Below are positions 12,104-24,596 of a DNA stretch of 64,000 nucleotides, in pieces. A program made the position numbers and the translations under genes. The DNA lies in contig JAITYX010000034.1 in NCBI GenBank assembly GCA_021018815.1, positions 4,650,001 through 4,714,000 on the forward strand, given 5' to 3'. Under the pieces are notes generated by a model. That model did not search any database. It saw nothing but the letters and a program-made list of their open reading frames with translations, and had not been told where the DNA came from. Position 1 is the first letter of the stretch, and the number at the start of each line of letters is the position of its first letter. This stretch comes from Talinum fruticosum (lineage: Eukaryota > Streptophyta > Magnoliopsida > Caryophyllales > Talinaceae).

Positions 12104-13484
12104 TATAGACACCTCAAAAGTACCATCCCTTTCCTCTTCTATTTATTTGTTAGCCCTAGTGACGAAATCTCACTCCTATTTGCGGATTCGGATCACGACC
12201 ATAGTCCGATTGGCGTGACGGAAGCTAGTAAACCATAAAGAACCCCTTAGCACCACAAAAATCAGACTTCTTTGCTTTAGGGCGGCCCACAAACCAATTT
12301 TCTTTCGGGCGGATCAAGCCCGGTCAGCTCCCAACTAGGAAACCCAACCCCGCACCAAAAATAAAAACCTACCAAAAATAGAAACCCCCAAAAATGGAAA
12401 CATTCCATTTTTGGAAAGATGCTAAGGCTGGCGCCTGGTCACTTCTATTTTGGGAAAAACATATAATTTCACTCTTTCACTCGGTGAACAAGTGAGACAC
12501 TGAAGTTAAACTTTACCAAACGATGTCGTACAACGCCGAGGCCACGCTTCAAGGTCAATTCCGCCAAAGCGCCGCATTTTGCTCTAGTGTTCAGCCAAAG
12601 CACGTAAAACCAACATTTCCAAATGATGTCGTCCCGAGGCTGGTGGTGCGCACCATACAGTGATTCCTGGATCCGGTTCAATCTTATTTTCGGTTCGACT
12701 TTTTGTGATTTTTAAACCTCTTTTAAGCTTAGTTTGGATGGAAATTATGACAAAATGACCTACCGAATGCACTTCCCTGTCATTTTGTGATTTTAGAAAA
12801 ACTAAGCTTGAAAGAGGTTTAAAAATAATTTCACTCTTTCACACAGAGCTTCAAAGAGGTTAATAAAAACTTTGGACGACTACCGTAGCAAAACCTTAGG
12901 TCATGTTGTGACATAATCTTCTTCTATGAATAGAGAGCTTAGGCTCTCATTTTGCATATGGCCATTTCCTATGCCAAATGCTGTTGAAACCTAATCCACA
13001 ACGAGTGAGTTGGTTCCGGCGAAGGTGGAGAGGGAAAAAATAGAAATACATAACAAAGAATAGCAATAGCGAAATATGACATTTTTTTGCTATTTTTCTT
13101 CCTCGTTCTTCGGGTCTCATCTCGAAACCCGAAATCAAAAAGAAAGAAGAGAAATTGGGGAAAGGATTTGGATTACTAGGGATAATCGTCTTAAGACTAG
13201 GGAAAGATCTCTTTTTATGACTTCAATTTCTCGATTTTTTACTGGAAAAGTAAGCACATCTAGTAAGTTTTCTATGCCCTGTTCGCTTCTCTTCTTTTTC
13301 TCGGAAGATTCACTGGAAAAAGCCCTTTGAACTAAGAGCTACTTAATGCACTTCCCTATATTATGATATCTTGGTTTCTTTTTAGCCTATCTTCATTATA
13401 CTTCCAACACTCGATCACAAATCCTTCATCATTCATCAATATCAATCTACCCTCACAAAAGCTCACAAAAAGCTTGAAGGTTTG
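12104..13484 (+). repeat. Putative Tat-type LTR fragment, interrupted by element C
   Basis: Begins TATAGACACC directly after the putative PPT. No gene is recognisable. It holds A/C-rich stretches (12330-12400), a direct repeat of ATAATTTCACTCTTTCAC at about 12466 and 12826, and a foldback at 12709-12825. It ends where the minus-strand Copia element C starts (13485); the flanks on either side of C (AAGCT, AAACT) resemble a TSD, so the DNA should continue at 31361. Confidence 0.5.
12709..12825. repeat. Inverted repeat (foldback) with 27-bp arms
   Basis: The arm at 12709-12735 and the arm at 12799-12825 are reverse complements with one mismatch. A second, inner pair (ATGACAAAATGAC near 12747 and GTCATTTTGTGAT near 12779) extends the stem. 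A perfect copy of the right arm (reversed) occurs alone at 31790-31816. Confidence 0.8.
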
Positions 13485-15036
13485 CTCTTAGAGAAGTTAA
13501 GTCACCCTAGAGGGGGTGAATAGGGTGATGGAAGATTTTTGAGAAAATCAAACTCTTTTGCATAGAACTCGATTCGAAGCAACTTCGAGTCTAGATTGGA
13601 CTCGTAAAAGTGTAAACTTAAATATACGTGGAAACCCTCCCGGGGCGTAAAACCACCGACAATGTTAATCCGGACACCAAGTCAAATCCACTAATTGAAT
13701 ACTTAATTACAATGAATATGACTACCCAGATTTGTTCCCAAATAAATCTATTACAATTTTCCTAGGCTCGAATTTACCTTATCCGATCGACATAGTACTT
13801 CCAAGTTGAAGTTACCTTATCAACTTGGGATCGTCCAATTTTTCCCGGGGTTAGAAGTTCCCTTATCTAACCTGGTACTTCCAAACTGAGGTAACCTTTA
13901 GAGTTTGGGACAATGAGTTGAGGTAACCTTTATGACTCAGTCGAGAGAAAGAGTAGAAGGGTAGTAAGAATTGCAATGCAACCGACTCGAAGAATATAAC
14001 TCGGAATATTAGAATTATAGTTTGGGAGTTGTATGTTAGAGAAGATGTTCAATATGGTCTCTCTTTTTCTTCCCTTCGTCAGTTGAAATCTTGTGCTAAG
14101 GATTCCGTAAATAGCCTGCCTTGAAGATATAGCCGTTGAGCCTCCAATGTGTTTCGTTGAAGTCTGTTTGAGTCAACTAGCCGTTGTAACTGGATAGTGT
14201 GAGTCACTCAGATTTCTGGACCACCTTAAAATAGCTGTTGTGCCTTGGTCCTAGCTTCCAACAACTCTTTTTCCAACTTTTGTACACTCGGAAAAGCAGA
14301 ACGAAATGACCGTTAGACTCGAAATAAAATATTACCCAAAACAAGAATGTACAAGGTCGTCGAGTAAGTTCCGAGCTTTTCTAGAAATTCCATCTTTTTG
14401 TCCGGCAGGTGCTTTAACGTCCGTAAGCCTTTTATTTTTGTTTTTTCTTCAGATAATTGACATTAGAAAAACCTACAAAAACATTAAGCACAAAGGTTCT
14501 CAAAGTATAAATATACTTTGGTCCATAATTAGATAAGGATTAGTCTAAATAAAGCATTTAATGACTAATTACCTTAATATATTAAATATTAATGTGCACA
14601 TGAGTTATATAGAAATTTTACAATTAAATATGATTAAACAAATAATAGCGTAGGGAAACTAAATATCCGAGTCCGACTTAGTGGGTCGAATCCGAGTTCC
14701 GAGTGGGTCGAATCCGAGTGGGTTTAAGTTGGTCGGAATCCGAGTGGGTCGAATATGAGTTCTGAATGGCTCGGACTTACTCGGTCTGTCATAACTAACT
14801 CGGATTCTACTTTATGAGTCCGAGTCCGACTTAGTGGGTCGGACTTAGTAAAATAATCTTAATATGCTTAAGTCCGAGTTCGATCAAGAATAAGTGATAT
14901 TGAAATGATGAATTGTAAAGAATATGACTTAGTTAAATGAATTTCTTTTAGGATGCTTCTTACTTTATCCTAAATTTAGATGAATGCATAAAATCAAAAC
15001 ACATCTAAGGGTTAGTTAGTCATACCTGAATCTTCA
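13485..15036 (-). repeat. 3' LTR of element C
   Basis: 1552 bp, starting TGAAGGTTTGCTC and ending AATCTTCA on the + strand (reverse of the Copia LTR ends). An internal tandem repeat based on CCGAGTGGGTCGAAT lies at about 14670-14860. The reversed PPT ATTTCCCCTTTTGATG follows at 15037. Confidence 0.88.
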
Positions 15037-15290
15037 ATTTCCCCTTTTGATGAAAGGTATTCAACTAAATAATGACTCAAAGAAGTTCATCATAATTATT
15101 GAGCATAATTAAAAGGACACGAGGAGTATTTTAAATTTGTGAAACATTTCAAATTTTGCTCCCCTAAAGCATTGAACTCCCCATAAGCAGATGAATCTAC
15201 AAAGTTCATTATTCTCTCCCCTAATGCATTTCATCAAAAATAAACAAGGAGAGAACGAGATTTTGAACCGAAGAAATATAAATACCAATT
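15037..15290 (-). other. 3' interior of element C, including PPT and TSD of D
   Basis: 254 bp of AT-rich non-coding interior. It begins with the reversed polypurine tract and ends with CAATT (15286-15290), the left TSD copy of element D. The C interior resumes at 26150. No coding region was seen. Confidence 0.75.
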
Positions 15291-16811
15291 TGAAAATTAG
15301 CTCTTGGAGAGGCTAAGTCACCCTAGAGGGGGTGAATAGGGTGATGATGAAATTTGCTTCGATTAAGGAATAAATTTGTCCGAGTAGAGTTGGAGTCAAG
15401 GATGAACTCGTAAAAGCCCGACTTAGAAATCGATAAAGAATATACAAGCGTAATAGATCGAACAAGTAAACAATCCGAGTCTAAAGTATACTCAAAACAC
15501 CGGTAACACGTAAAGTACATGGAAACCCTCCCGGGGCAGAAAACCACGGACCGTGCTAATCCAAGCACGAAGTCAAATCCACTATTTTGAGTCCACAAAA
15601 TACGATGAGATCGACTCAACCCGAGTTGCTCCCTTAGATAACTCCTTACAAGTTTTTCCTAGACTCGTAAATTCCCTTATCTCGATCTAGTACTTCCTAG
15701 CTGAGATAGCCCTTACAGCTAGGGACAACCGAGCTGAGTTAACCTTTACAGCCTAGTCAAGGAACCTTACTTAGAGAGTAAGAAGAGAGTTTGTAACTAA
15801 GTACAAGACCTTACAACTCGTAATATAATGAGATACTCGAATTGGAGTTGTAAGTAGAAGATTGAGAGTGAATACAATGACTTTTGATCAAGTATGTATT
15901 TTTACAATTGGTTCAAGCAATCTTCAAGTCTTGAGATTTGGCTTCTATTTATAGATGACCAAGCGACTTAGCCGTTGTGTCCATCTTCCGACCGGAAGTT
16001 CCTTTATGACCGTTGTGTAGGATTTTCCGAGTCACTCGAAAATATCCGTTGAAATGTGAACGTTAGACAATGGCTCTTGACTCCTTGGAAGTGCCTCAAA
16101 CCACTAAAGTAAGGTGGAAACCACCGTTGAGCTTAGTGTTGCGATTTCCATTTCTGGAAACAGACAACCCCGACACGAGTGTCGAGGCTAGGTCGAGGTG
16201 GAAAAGCCTTGTCCGCTTGTGATTTGACGTTTTGAAGCCGGTTACTTTTGTAATTCAAATATAGGATAGCCTCGTTTGAATCACCTACAAAAGTAAATCA
16301 ATTTGGTTCTCAAAGTATAAAATACTTTGGAGATAATGATATAATTAAGATAATTAAGTGACTAATTATCTGGGTCGGAAGAGGAATGAAATTTTCTAAG
16401 TCTAATATTCATGATACTCAAAATTCCATCTAAGTTAGTCTAAAAGAGAATCAAGTTAACTAAAGAATATAAGAGGAAATAAACTTGATCTAGACCGAGC
16501 ATGAATTCAAACTAAAATACCAGAGTTAGAGCACGTAAAAGATAGTGTTTGAATCATGCGATATATCCGAGTGTTGAGTGACTCGTAACCGAGTGAAACA
16601 TGGTGAGCGCAGATATGCTTTCCGAGTCACATAGAGTCATGCATAAATGTATTAGATAATTTCTATAACATTTAGGGAAAATACCATATCACTCAGAAAA
16701 GTTTCTAAGGCATAGGGAATGACTTGGAATCAAAACTTTATAAGTGAGAAAGTCTTATACCCGATTCCCTTGATAGAACTCGAAAGGTGAGATGTAAAGT
16801 CCGAGTCTTCA
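15291..16811 (-). repeat. 3' LTR of element D
   Basis: 1521 bp, from TGAAAATTAGCTC to GAGTCTTCA on +. TATA-like TATTTATAG (reverse of CTATAAATA) lies at 15946-15954. The reversed PPT ATCTCCCCTTTT follows at 16812-16823. Confidence 0.9.
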
Positions 16812-17289
16812 ATCTCCCCTTTTGATGAAAGGAATTCCATACTTAGACAGTAAACTTTGTTAGTGATATAAGTCTGCTTTTGCATACTTGTGCAGTAAAA
16901 TAAGACAAGGTTGCATAGCGCAAACTAAAGTATTAGAGCATACCGAACTATCGTAACATGAAGCAACAAAATAGATACTCAAGCAATTATCAATGAAAAG
17001 CATTTATTTTAATGAAGATGCTAAGTAAGAGAACATATAAGATGGAAACTCAAAAATGCTTGCATTTATCATTATACTCGTAAAGTTAAACAAAATACAT
17101 AAGTTCATTGAATTGAAAGAAAATATATACAGAGTGAGAGAGAGAGAGAGAGACTCCCTAGACAAGACAACAAATTTTCTATCTATTCTCCCCTTGCCTT
17201 CTAGCAAAAAAAAAAAAAAAACAAAAAGAATGCGAAGAATACAAGAAGTACAAGTTTGATGTCCGGACAAAGCAAAAGAAAAACTGTAA

Positions 17290-18878
17290 ATAAAAGATGA
17301 AGAAATTAAGAAGGGGATGGGTTTGTTTGAGTGGAAGAGGAAGGACGAGCGGTGCGCCGACGCTAATAGGATCTTGATGATGTGCTTGAGCGCGGCGGAG
17401 GGAGGACAGGGATCTCTCGGCAAAGGTTCACCTCGAGCGGCCGACCCGTAACGAGGGGATCCAGAGGTTCTTCCTCTTGGAACTCGTCACCTGGAGGGGT
17501 CCGCTCAGCTCGACTCGCCGCAGAGTGTCCTTGTGCAAGAAAGTCTTCGACCCACTCGGACCGCCGTCCGAGCCGATCACTTCCGGCTGAGATTTAGGAG
17601 CACTGGGACCCTCAACTCGTTGCTCCTTGTTCGTCCTTTTGTTCCTCCCCTCGGCCGAAGGAGCCGCCTCAGCCGCAGCTCCTCGGCCTCGCTTCTTCTT
17701 GATCTTCTTCTTCCCCTCGCCTCTATCTCGAGGAGGTTTTGGCCGGGCTCGAGAACTCTTCGGATGTGTCTCGAGTCACCTTGGTCCCGAGCTGCCTTGG
17801 ACCGTCTCTCTTGGAGAAGCTCTATCAGCTCTCTCTCGCTCCTTCACCGGAGCCTTCATCTCAATGAGGAGATTCTCGCCGCTTCTCGGATTTGAGACTC
17901 GGGCAGCTTTTGGTTTATGGTTGTAGATCGAAAGACAGTCTTAAATGACCGGAGTATGTCCTTGAATTCCAAGGACACAGAGCCGATTTTGTCCATGAAG
18001 GCGGAGGACAAAATGGAAGTAAGAGACTTAAAAGCACTCGAGGTGGAAGCACCACCAGGTGGGGCAGGAAGAGAAAGGGGGCATCTTTCCGAGTCCGAGG
18101 CAAAGAAGATGGCCTCGCCTCGAGCTATGTACCCGGATACCAGTGTTGGGTCTCTTGGTATCCATACCCTCGTAGTTCCTTTTTGCCGACAACAACGGCA
18201 GCCTCGTAAACAGACGTTTGGGTCCGAGGGAAGAGGAACTTTGGATTGTTTGAAAACAAGGGTGAGAAGAGCACCGAAGGGAAGAGGGGTGTTCTTCTTG
18301 TTTTGGAGTTGAGCTGGCACAGCTACCATTTGCTCAATTATGGATGGAAAGAGGTCTTCTTCGTAACCCTCGAGAATGTCAAAAAGAGCTTTGAGGTGTT
18401 TGGAGTTAGGATTCTCCTTGCTAGAGTGCCGAGAGAAGAAAGTTCTCATCAGCAAGAAACACAGAAGACATGCTTCTAACCTCAGCTCGAGTCACGTAAA
18501 AATTTTTGCGTGACCCAGTGGAACTCTTTGGCATACTTTTCAAAGAAGTCGTCGATGACCTTAGTGAAAGGAATTGGATTGCTGTTCAAGAAGAGAGAAG
18601 AAACCATGAACGGACGATGGAGAAGGGAAGTGTTTATGCGAACCGTTATGTTCTAAACTCCGGAGGTTAGAACACCTTAAGAGCTGGTGAGATGAGTGTA
18701 AAACTCGGATACGGGTTCGGGGTATATGAACTCACCGAAACAAAGAAAATTATAAACCCCGGTTGATTGGATGTGAGGCAACCATGAAAATTTGGTGGTT
18801 GGGAAGAACTTATCATCCAAGCTGGGGCTTCTTTGTAGAGGAGCCAAGAAAGTCGTGGTGAGAACCTCTTTTTGTCAT
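17290..18878 (-). pseudogene. Sirevirus-like third ORF (env-position), element D
   Basis: Third ORF between pol and the PPT. The ATG at 18878-18876 opens MTKRGS, matching 44020 in element G. Downstream are a YPE-V-EFY-type block (about 18680-18750) resembling the plant transposon protein domain found in such ORFs, then KYAKEF (about 18540) and a well-conserved stretch SKENPNSKHLKALFDILEGY near 18350-18430. An acidic or charged C-terminal part runs to about 17300. The longest open piece is 199 residues (17856-18455). In this lineage the ORF has been called envelope-like, but I see no convincing signal peptide or fusion segment, so function is unknown. Several frameshifts are present. Confidence 0.65.
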
Positions 18879-19513
18879 CTTTGAGGAAAGAGGAAGGCTT
18901 GAGAAGGATGAGGGAAGAAGAACTCGAAGAGAGTAAGAGAGAAAAAGTAAAAGAGTAGAAGAAAGAATTGAGAGCAACTGAGCTTACTTGAGATAATCTT
19001 CACGAAGCTTGAAATTACGTGAAGTCGCCGTAGACGCAGAGAGCTTGTGCGCGAATTTTTGATTTCAAGAGAGGGAGTAAGTGAAAAGTAAAGTAACGAA
19101 ATGAAGGAGAATAGTCGCTATTTATAGGAAAGTAATCGTCCTTCGCATTCGTTCGACTCGGCTATTTCAACAGTCACTTCGACCGGTGTGACTGGTTCTC
19201 TCCTCAACGGTTAGAATTCCAACGGTTGCCTCCCAACGGCTAGTTGTCCGATCACGCGCGCGAGAGAGAGAAAAAGATTTTAAAAATAGATTCTGAAATT
19301 CTCCACTTATTTAGAGATGATTTCAGAGAATTGATGTTCATTTTTCTCAACGTCCGAGTCCGACTCATCTTAGTTTCTAAGTGACTCGAAACTAGAAGAA
19401 AATAATAACTATCGGCTCAGTATCACTAAGTCAATCGAACCGATGGTTACTAATGAATTGTAAACACATAACACCTAATCATGCAAAGAAGTTTTCACAT
19501 AGAAAGGACATAA

Positions 19514-22500
19514 TTATGCCTTTATCATACAAAGCTCATTCCTAATAAAACAGAACCGATCCTCACCAAGTGGTTTAGTAAAGATATTAGCTAATTGAAG
19601 ATTGGTAGGAATGAAATTGAGTTTAATATCAACTTTCTCGTAATGGTCTCTTAAGAAATGATACCCGACCTCAATATGCTTTGTTTTTGAGTGCTCGAAC
19701 TGGATTTTTGGTGATGCTAATCGCACTCCGATCATCACACTTGATTGGAACCGATTTGAAAGAAAGTCCAAGATCTCTCAAGTGTTGTTTTATCCATAAG
19801 ATCTCGAGCACAGCATGCTCCAGCCTACAATATACTCAACTTCTGCAGTTGATAGAGCTATTGAGTTTTGCTTCTTTGAGTGCCAAGATATTAAGGATTG
19901 ACCTAGAAATTGGCAAGCTCCTGAAGTGCTCTTTCTATCAACTTTGTATCCAGCGTAATCAGCATTTGAGTATCTAGTGAGAGTCGGTTCCGAGTCTCTT
20001 GAGTACCATAGACCTAAATTCCGAGTCCCCGCAAGATATTTAAATATTCTCTTCACCGCAGTGAGATGTGATTCTTTTGGATTAGGTTGAAATCTTGCAC
20101 ATAGACAATCATTAAACATTATGTCCGGTCTACTCGAAGTAAGATATAGCAAAGATCCAATCATACCTCGATAAATTTTCTGATCTATTGCTTTACCTTT
20201 CTCGTCCGAGTCAAGTTTTATCGTCGCTGCTCATAGGTGTAGCTGCGTGCTTTGCATCTTGGAGATTATATTTTTTCAGCAGCTCCTTGGTGTACTTTGA
20301 CTAATGGACATAGATTCCATCTTTGTCTTGCTTGATTTGTAGACCAAGGAAGAAATTGAGTTCTCTCATCATACTCATTTGGAATTCCTGTCTCATTAAC
20401 TCGTAAAAGTCTCGACATAGAATTTCATTAGTAGCTCCAAAAATTATATCATCAACATATATCCGAGCGATAAGGAAATCTTTCCCTTTGGTTTTTATGA
20501 AGAGAGTCTTATCGATCCGACCTCTTCTAAAATCATTTTGAGTCAAGAAATTGCTCAGTCTTTTATATCAAGCTCTGGGAGCTTGTTTAAGACCATAAAG
20601 AGCTTTTTGAAGTTTGAAAACATGATTTGGAAATTCCGAGTTTTTAAAACCAGGGGCTGCTCAACATAGACTTCCTCTTCAATAAAACCATTGAGAAAGG
20701 CACACTTAACATCCATTTGATATAACTTGATATTCATGTTAGATGCAAATGCCAACAGGATTATAATGGCTTCAATTCGGCAACAGTGCAAAGGTTTCCC
20801 CATAATCAATCCCTTCTTCCCGATTGTAACCTTGAGCCACAAGTCTAGCCATGTTTCCGACTACCAACCCACCTTCATCCAGTTTGTTCTTGAAAACCCA
20901 TTTAGTTCCTATGACTCGGGTGGTTAGAAGGTCGTTTGGTCAAAGTCCGGACTTGGTTTCTTTCGAATTGATTAAGTTCCTCTTGTATGGCCTCTACCCA
21001 TTCAGGTTCATTTAGGGCCTCTAGTACATTTTTGGGTTCAGCTTAATGAAATGAATGCAGTGAATGCACATAGATTTCGAAGAGAGGAACGAGTTCTTAC
21101 CCCACTGTTGATATCGGATAATATGTTTTCTAGTGGATGACTAGAAGCATACTTGAATGCTCTACCTGTTCTCTAATTCACCAGATCTGTAGGCTGAACC
21201 GCTTGATCTTCATAAGCTTGTTCTAAGTGATCTTGTTCATCGATTGTTCTTCAACATTCTTAGCAGCCTCTTAAGTTGTCTCATTCCGAGTCACTTCGTT
21301 CGAGTGACTTCATTCTCAGCTGGTTGGGTTTGATTCTTGATAGGCTCACTTTTGTCAAGGTCATTATCTTTACCGAGCTTCGGATCCGAGAATGATGATT
21401 CACTTGGCTTTTCCTCGTCCAAGCTCATCAAACACAACGTGGATAATTTCTTCCACTTTGTTAGTTTTCTTATTAAAAATGCGATAAGCTTTACTATGAG
21501 ATGAATAACCCGAAAAATACCTTCATCTCGACCGAGCATCAAACTTGGTCGGTGATCCTTACCATTGTTGTGAACAAAACACTTACATCCAAAGGGTTTG
21601 AAATATAAAATATTGGGTTTCTTCCCTTTGTAGAGCTTATAAGGTGTTTTCTTCAGAATGGGTCCGATGAGGCATCTGCTTAAAGTGTAGTTGGTTGTGT
21701 TGACTCGCCTCGACCCGTAAATAAGTAGGGTAAATTGTGCTCAATCATCATTGTCCTCGCTATTTCTTCAAGAGTTCTATTCTTTCTCTCCACTACTTCA
21801 TTCTGTTGAGGAGTTCTTGGTGTTGAGAAGTTGTGAGAGATACCATTCTTCTCACAAAACTCCGAGAATTCCGAGTAGTCGAACTCCCTTCCATGGTCGG
21901 TTTGAATTCTCTCGGATCCGAGTCCGAGACTCAACTTGGATTTTTCTACGAGCTTGCTGAATTCCTTGAATGCTTCATTTTTGTGCTTGAGAAACACACC
22001 CAGGTAAATCGTGAGTAATCATCAATAATAACAAGTACACATGATTTACCTCCGAGGCTCTTAATAGGGATTTCACCACATAAGTCCATATGTAGCAGTT
22101 TAAGCACCTTGGATATGGAAACTATCTTCAGTGATTTGAATGATGATCCGACTTGTTTCCCTCTTGTGCAAGCTTCACAAACTTTGTCTTTCTTGAAAGC
22201 ACAATTGGGCAATCCTCCGACTAAACCATGAGATGTCAATTTCTTAATAGTATGAATGCTAACATGGCCTAATCTACGATAGCATTTCCATGAGTCATCA
22301 TGAAGTGATGCTTTTAAACAAGATAGATATTGACTAGGGTCAGAGAGAGGAATAATGTAAGTGTTACCCGATCTCTTACCTCGGAGTTTGATCTCCTTAG
22401 TAGTGTCATCGAAATGTAACAGTTGGTTTGAGTGAATCTTACCTCTTGACCTTTATCACATAATTGAGAGATACCGAGCAGGTTGTACTTTAATCCTTTG

Positions 22501-22690
22501 ACAAGGTATACTCGGGCTGACCAAATTGCTTCCCTTTCCAATCTTGCCTATCCCAATTATCTTGCCTTTGCTATCATCTCCAAAAGTGACTTTTCCTCCT
22601 TTGTACTCTTCTAACTTAGAAAAGAGTCCCGAGTCTCCCGACATTTAGCGTGAGCATCCACCGTCAAGGTACCAGTGTCCTTTTGATCTT
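19514..22690 (-). pseudogene. pol: Copia pol (PR-IN-RT-RH), element D, frameshifted
   Basis: Read on the minus strand: protease-like block near 22640-22670 (degenerate; the conserved D-GCSRHM reads as part of a broken frame); GAG-pre-integrase near 22180-22290 with C-ACTRGK; integrase core HMDLCGE near 22080, TDHGREF near 21900 and VVERKNR near 21785; RT with [17 protein letters not shown] near 20670-20725 and YVDD at 20459-20448; RNase H with KRIFKYLAGTRNLGLWYSR near 20020-20070, then TKHIEVGYHFLRDHY near 19640-19690. The last frame ends at 19514. Open pieces of 80-125 residues are separated by frameshifts, so it is defective but better preserved than in element B. Confidence 0.88.
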
Positions 22691-22699
22691 TTCCGAGTA

Positions 22700-24536
22700 A
22701 CCCGCAAAACAGAGACAAACTAACCCTTCTCACTTCCTCTAACGAACCCAAGTAACACTCTTTACTCGTTGTCCTTTTCGAGGAAGAAGGTTTTTCGGAA
22801 CCCAAATTTGAATGACTTTGGGTTTAGTCCGATTCTCGAGTCTTCTATTTAGAAAACCGAGTCCGTGTCTCTTTTTCTTGAAAAGCTTTCCTTTTAAAAA
22901 CTGGAGGAAATGGTTTTCTCTTGTAAGCTGGTCCGAGCTAAGTTCTCCTTGCATTTTTATAAATGGTACTGTGCTCAGCCTTCCCGAACTTTACAGCTTA
23001 CGGAATCCTTTTGAAAAGTTCCGAGTAGGAATTTGATTCCTCCTCTTTGTTAAAACCAAGACCTTCTTTTCTAAAGGAGACACATTGAGATCCCAAGAGC
23101 ATGTCAAGGTTTTTCTGACCTTGAGTAAACTTTAAAATAAGATCTTGAGACTCATTGAGCTTTTGCTTTAACTGTTCATTTTCTCTTCCGAGTAACTCAA
23201 ACTCGGCCTCATTGATTTGAGCACTAGTCTTGAGTTCTCCGAGTGTGAGTCTCAGCTTTTCCAACTCATTTTTTTAAAGAGATGCTCTTAGAGGAAATTG
23301 ACTCAAGTTGTTCTTTAAAGTTAGAAGAATCATAATTGGACTTTTCTTCCAAAGTTAAAATATAATTAGCTAAATCAGCTTTGGAGAATTTGAGAAAGTA
23401 CTCAATTACCTCTTGAGGATTAGCTTCCTCATTATCTCGATTGATCCGAGTCCGACTCGCTTTCGCTTCGAGTCGAAAGTGCCATCACACACTTTGAGTC
23501 ATCTCGAGTCCTCGTCATCTTCCGATGAGTCCTCGTCAATCCATGTGGCCATCATAGCCTTTTTCTTCTTTCTGTCCCTTTTGTCTTGGGACAGTCCTTG
23601 ACTATGTGTTCCTTGCTGCCACATTTAAAACATCCGGAGTTCTTAGTCAAAGATAACTTTGAAGAAGAAGAGTATTTACCTTTTTTATCCTTCTTATCTT
23701 TCTTATAGAACTCTTCTTTTGGCTTCTTATCCCATCTCTTATGCTTCATCATTCTCTTGAAGCCTCTAGCAATAAGTGCCATGGGATCTTCTTCCGAATC
23801 GGAGGAACTCGGATCTTCTTCTCTGGTTTCTAAGGCTTTCAACGCAATGTTCTTTTTGGTGCCGACCTCTCGCATCCTCCTCATCCAGTGGATCTTATGG
23901 GTGAGAAGCTTCCCAATGAGTTCGTCCGGCTTCAGTAGAGATAAGTTCTAAGCCTCTTCGACAGCTGTCACCTTGGGACCCCATCTTTTGTTGGGTAGGC
24001 TTCGAGTATCTTTCTCGCACATTTCCTCGTGGGAAATCTTTTACCCGTAGATTTGAGATTATTGGTAATCTCTGTAAATCGAATAAACATCCGAGTGATG
24101 TTTTCTTCTAGCTCCATCTTGAATAGCTCATATTTGTAAAGATATTGGCTTATCTTCGCTTGTCCGACCTTGCTTGTACCTTCATAATTGTTGACCAGGG
24201 TGTCCCACACTTCTTTGGCCGTATCACGAGCGGACACTCGGTTGTATTCTTCCGAGGTAATGGTGCACATAAGAATGTTCATAGCCTTGACGTTCTTTTT
24301 GAACTTTTCAGCTTCATCAACTGTGAACTCAGCCTTTGTTTTGGGCACAATTCTTGTTTCTTCTGTCTTCATGGGAAGGTAGTTTCCTTCTTGTATGATG
24401 TTCTAGACATCTTCATCATGATCCAGGAGGAAACATTACATGAGTTTCTTCCAAGTGCACAAAGTTGGATCCTTTGAACTTAGGTGGTCTCGCTGGAAGA
24501 TCTTCCTTCATCGAACTCTCCATTGTTCCGAGCCAT
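22700..24536 (-). pseudogene. gag: Copia gag, element D, frameshifted
   Basis: ATG at 24536-24534 lies about 45 bp after the PBS. The UBN2-type region is clear at 23968-24372 (AMNILMCTI, ARDTAKEVWDTLVNNYEGTS, SQYLYKYELFKME). A complete CCHC zinc knuckle CFKCGSKEHIVKDC lies at 23632-23591. An acidic D/E/S-rich stretch follows near 23450-23550. A linker rich in E, L and Q that looks like a coiled coil (LGRENEQLKQKLNESQDLI near 23120-23210) runs toward protease. Frame breaks separate these pieces. Only this element keeps all CCHC residues among the well-aligned Copia copies. Confidence 0.86.
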
Positions 24537-24581
24537 TTGATCTTTAAACCTTTAGATGGTTAGATCCTTTCTGAAAGGCTA

Positions 24582-24594
24582 GGCTCTGTTACTA
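24582..24594 (-). other. Primer-binding site of element D
   Basis: GGCTCTGTTACTA on +, the reverse of TAGTAACAGAGCC, sits two bases inside the 5' LTR. It is a slightly mutated initiator-Met-type site. Unlike the other Copia sites its CTG/CAG is intact. Confidence 0.82.
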
Positions 24595-24596
24595 AT

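Noticed and set aside
1..13484. CTCGTAA as a biological repeat motif or binding site
   Set aside because: Alignment with other copies shows that it replaces CTCAGAA or CTCGGAA at many unrelated positions, including coding and LTR sites, so it is better explained as an error signature.
17004..17423. 139-codon minus-strand frame with a hydrophobic stretch
   Set aside because: Covers a GA microsatellite and a poly-A run between ORF3 and the PPT of element D; no conservation with G.
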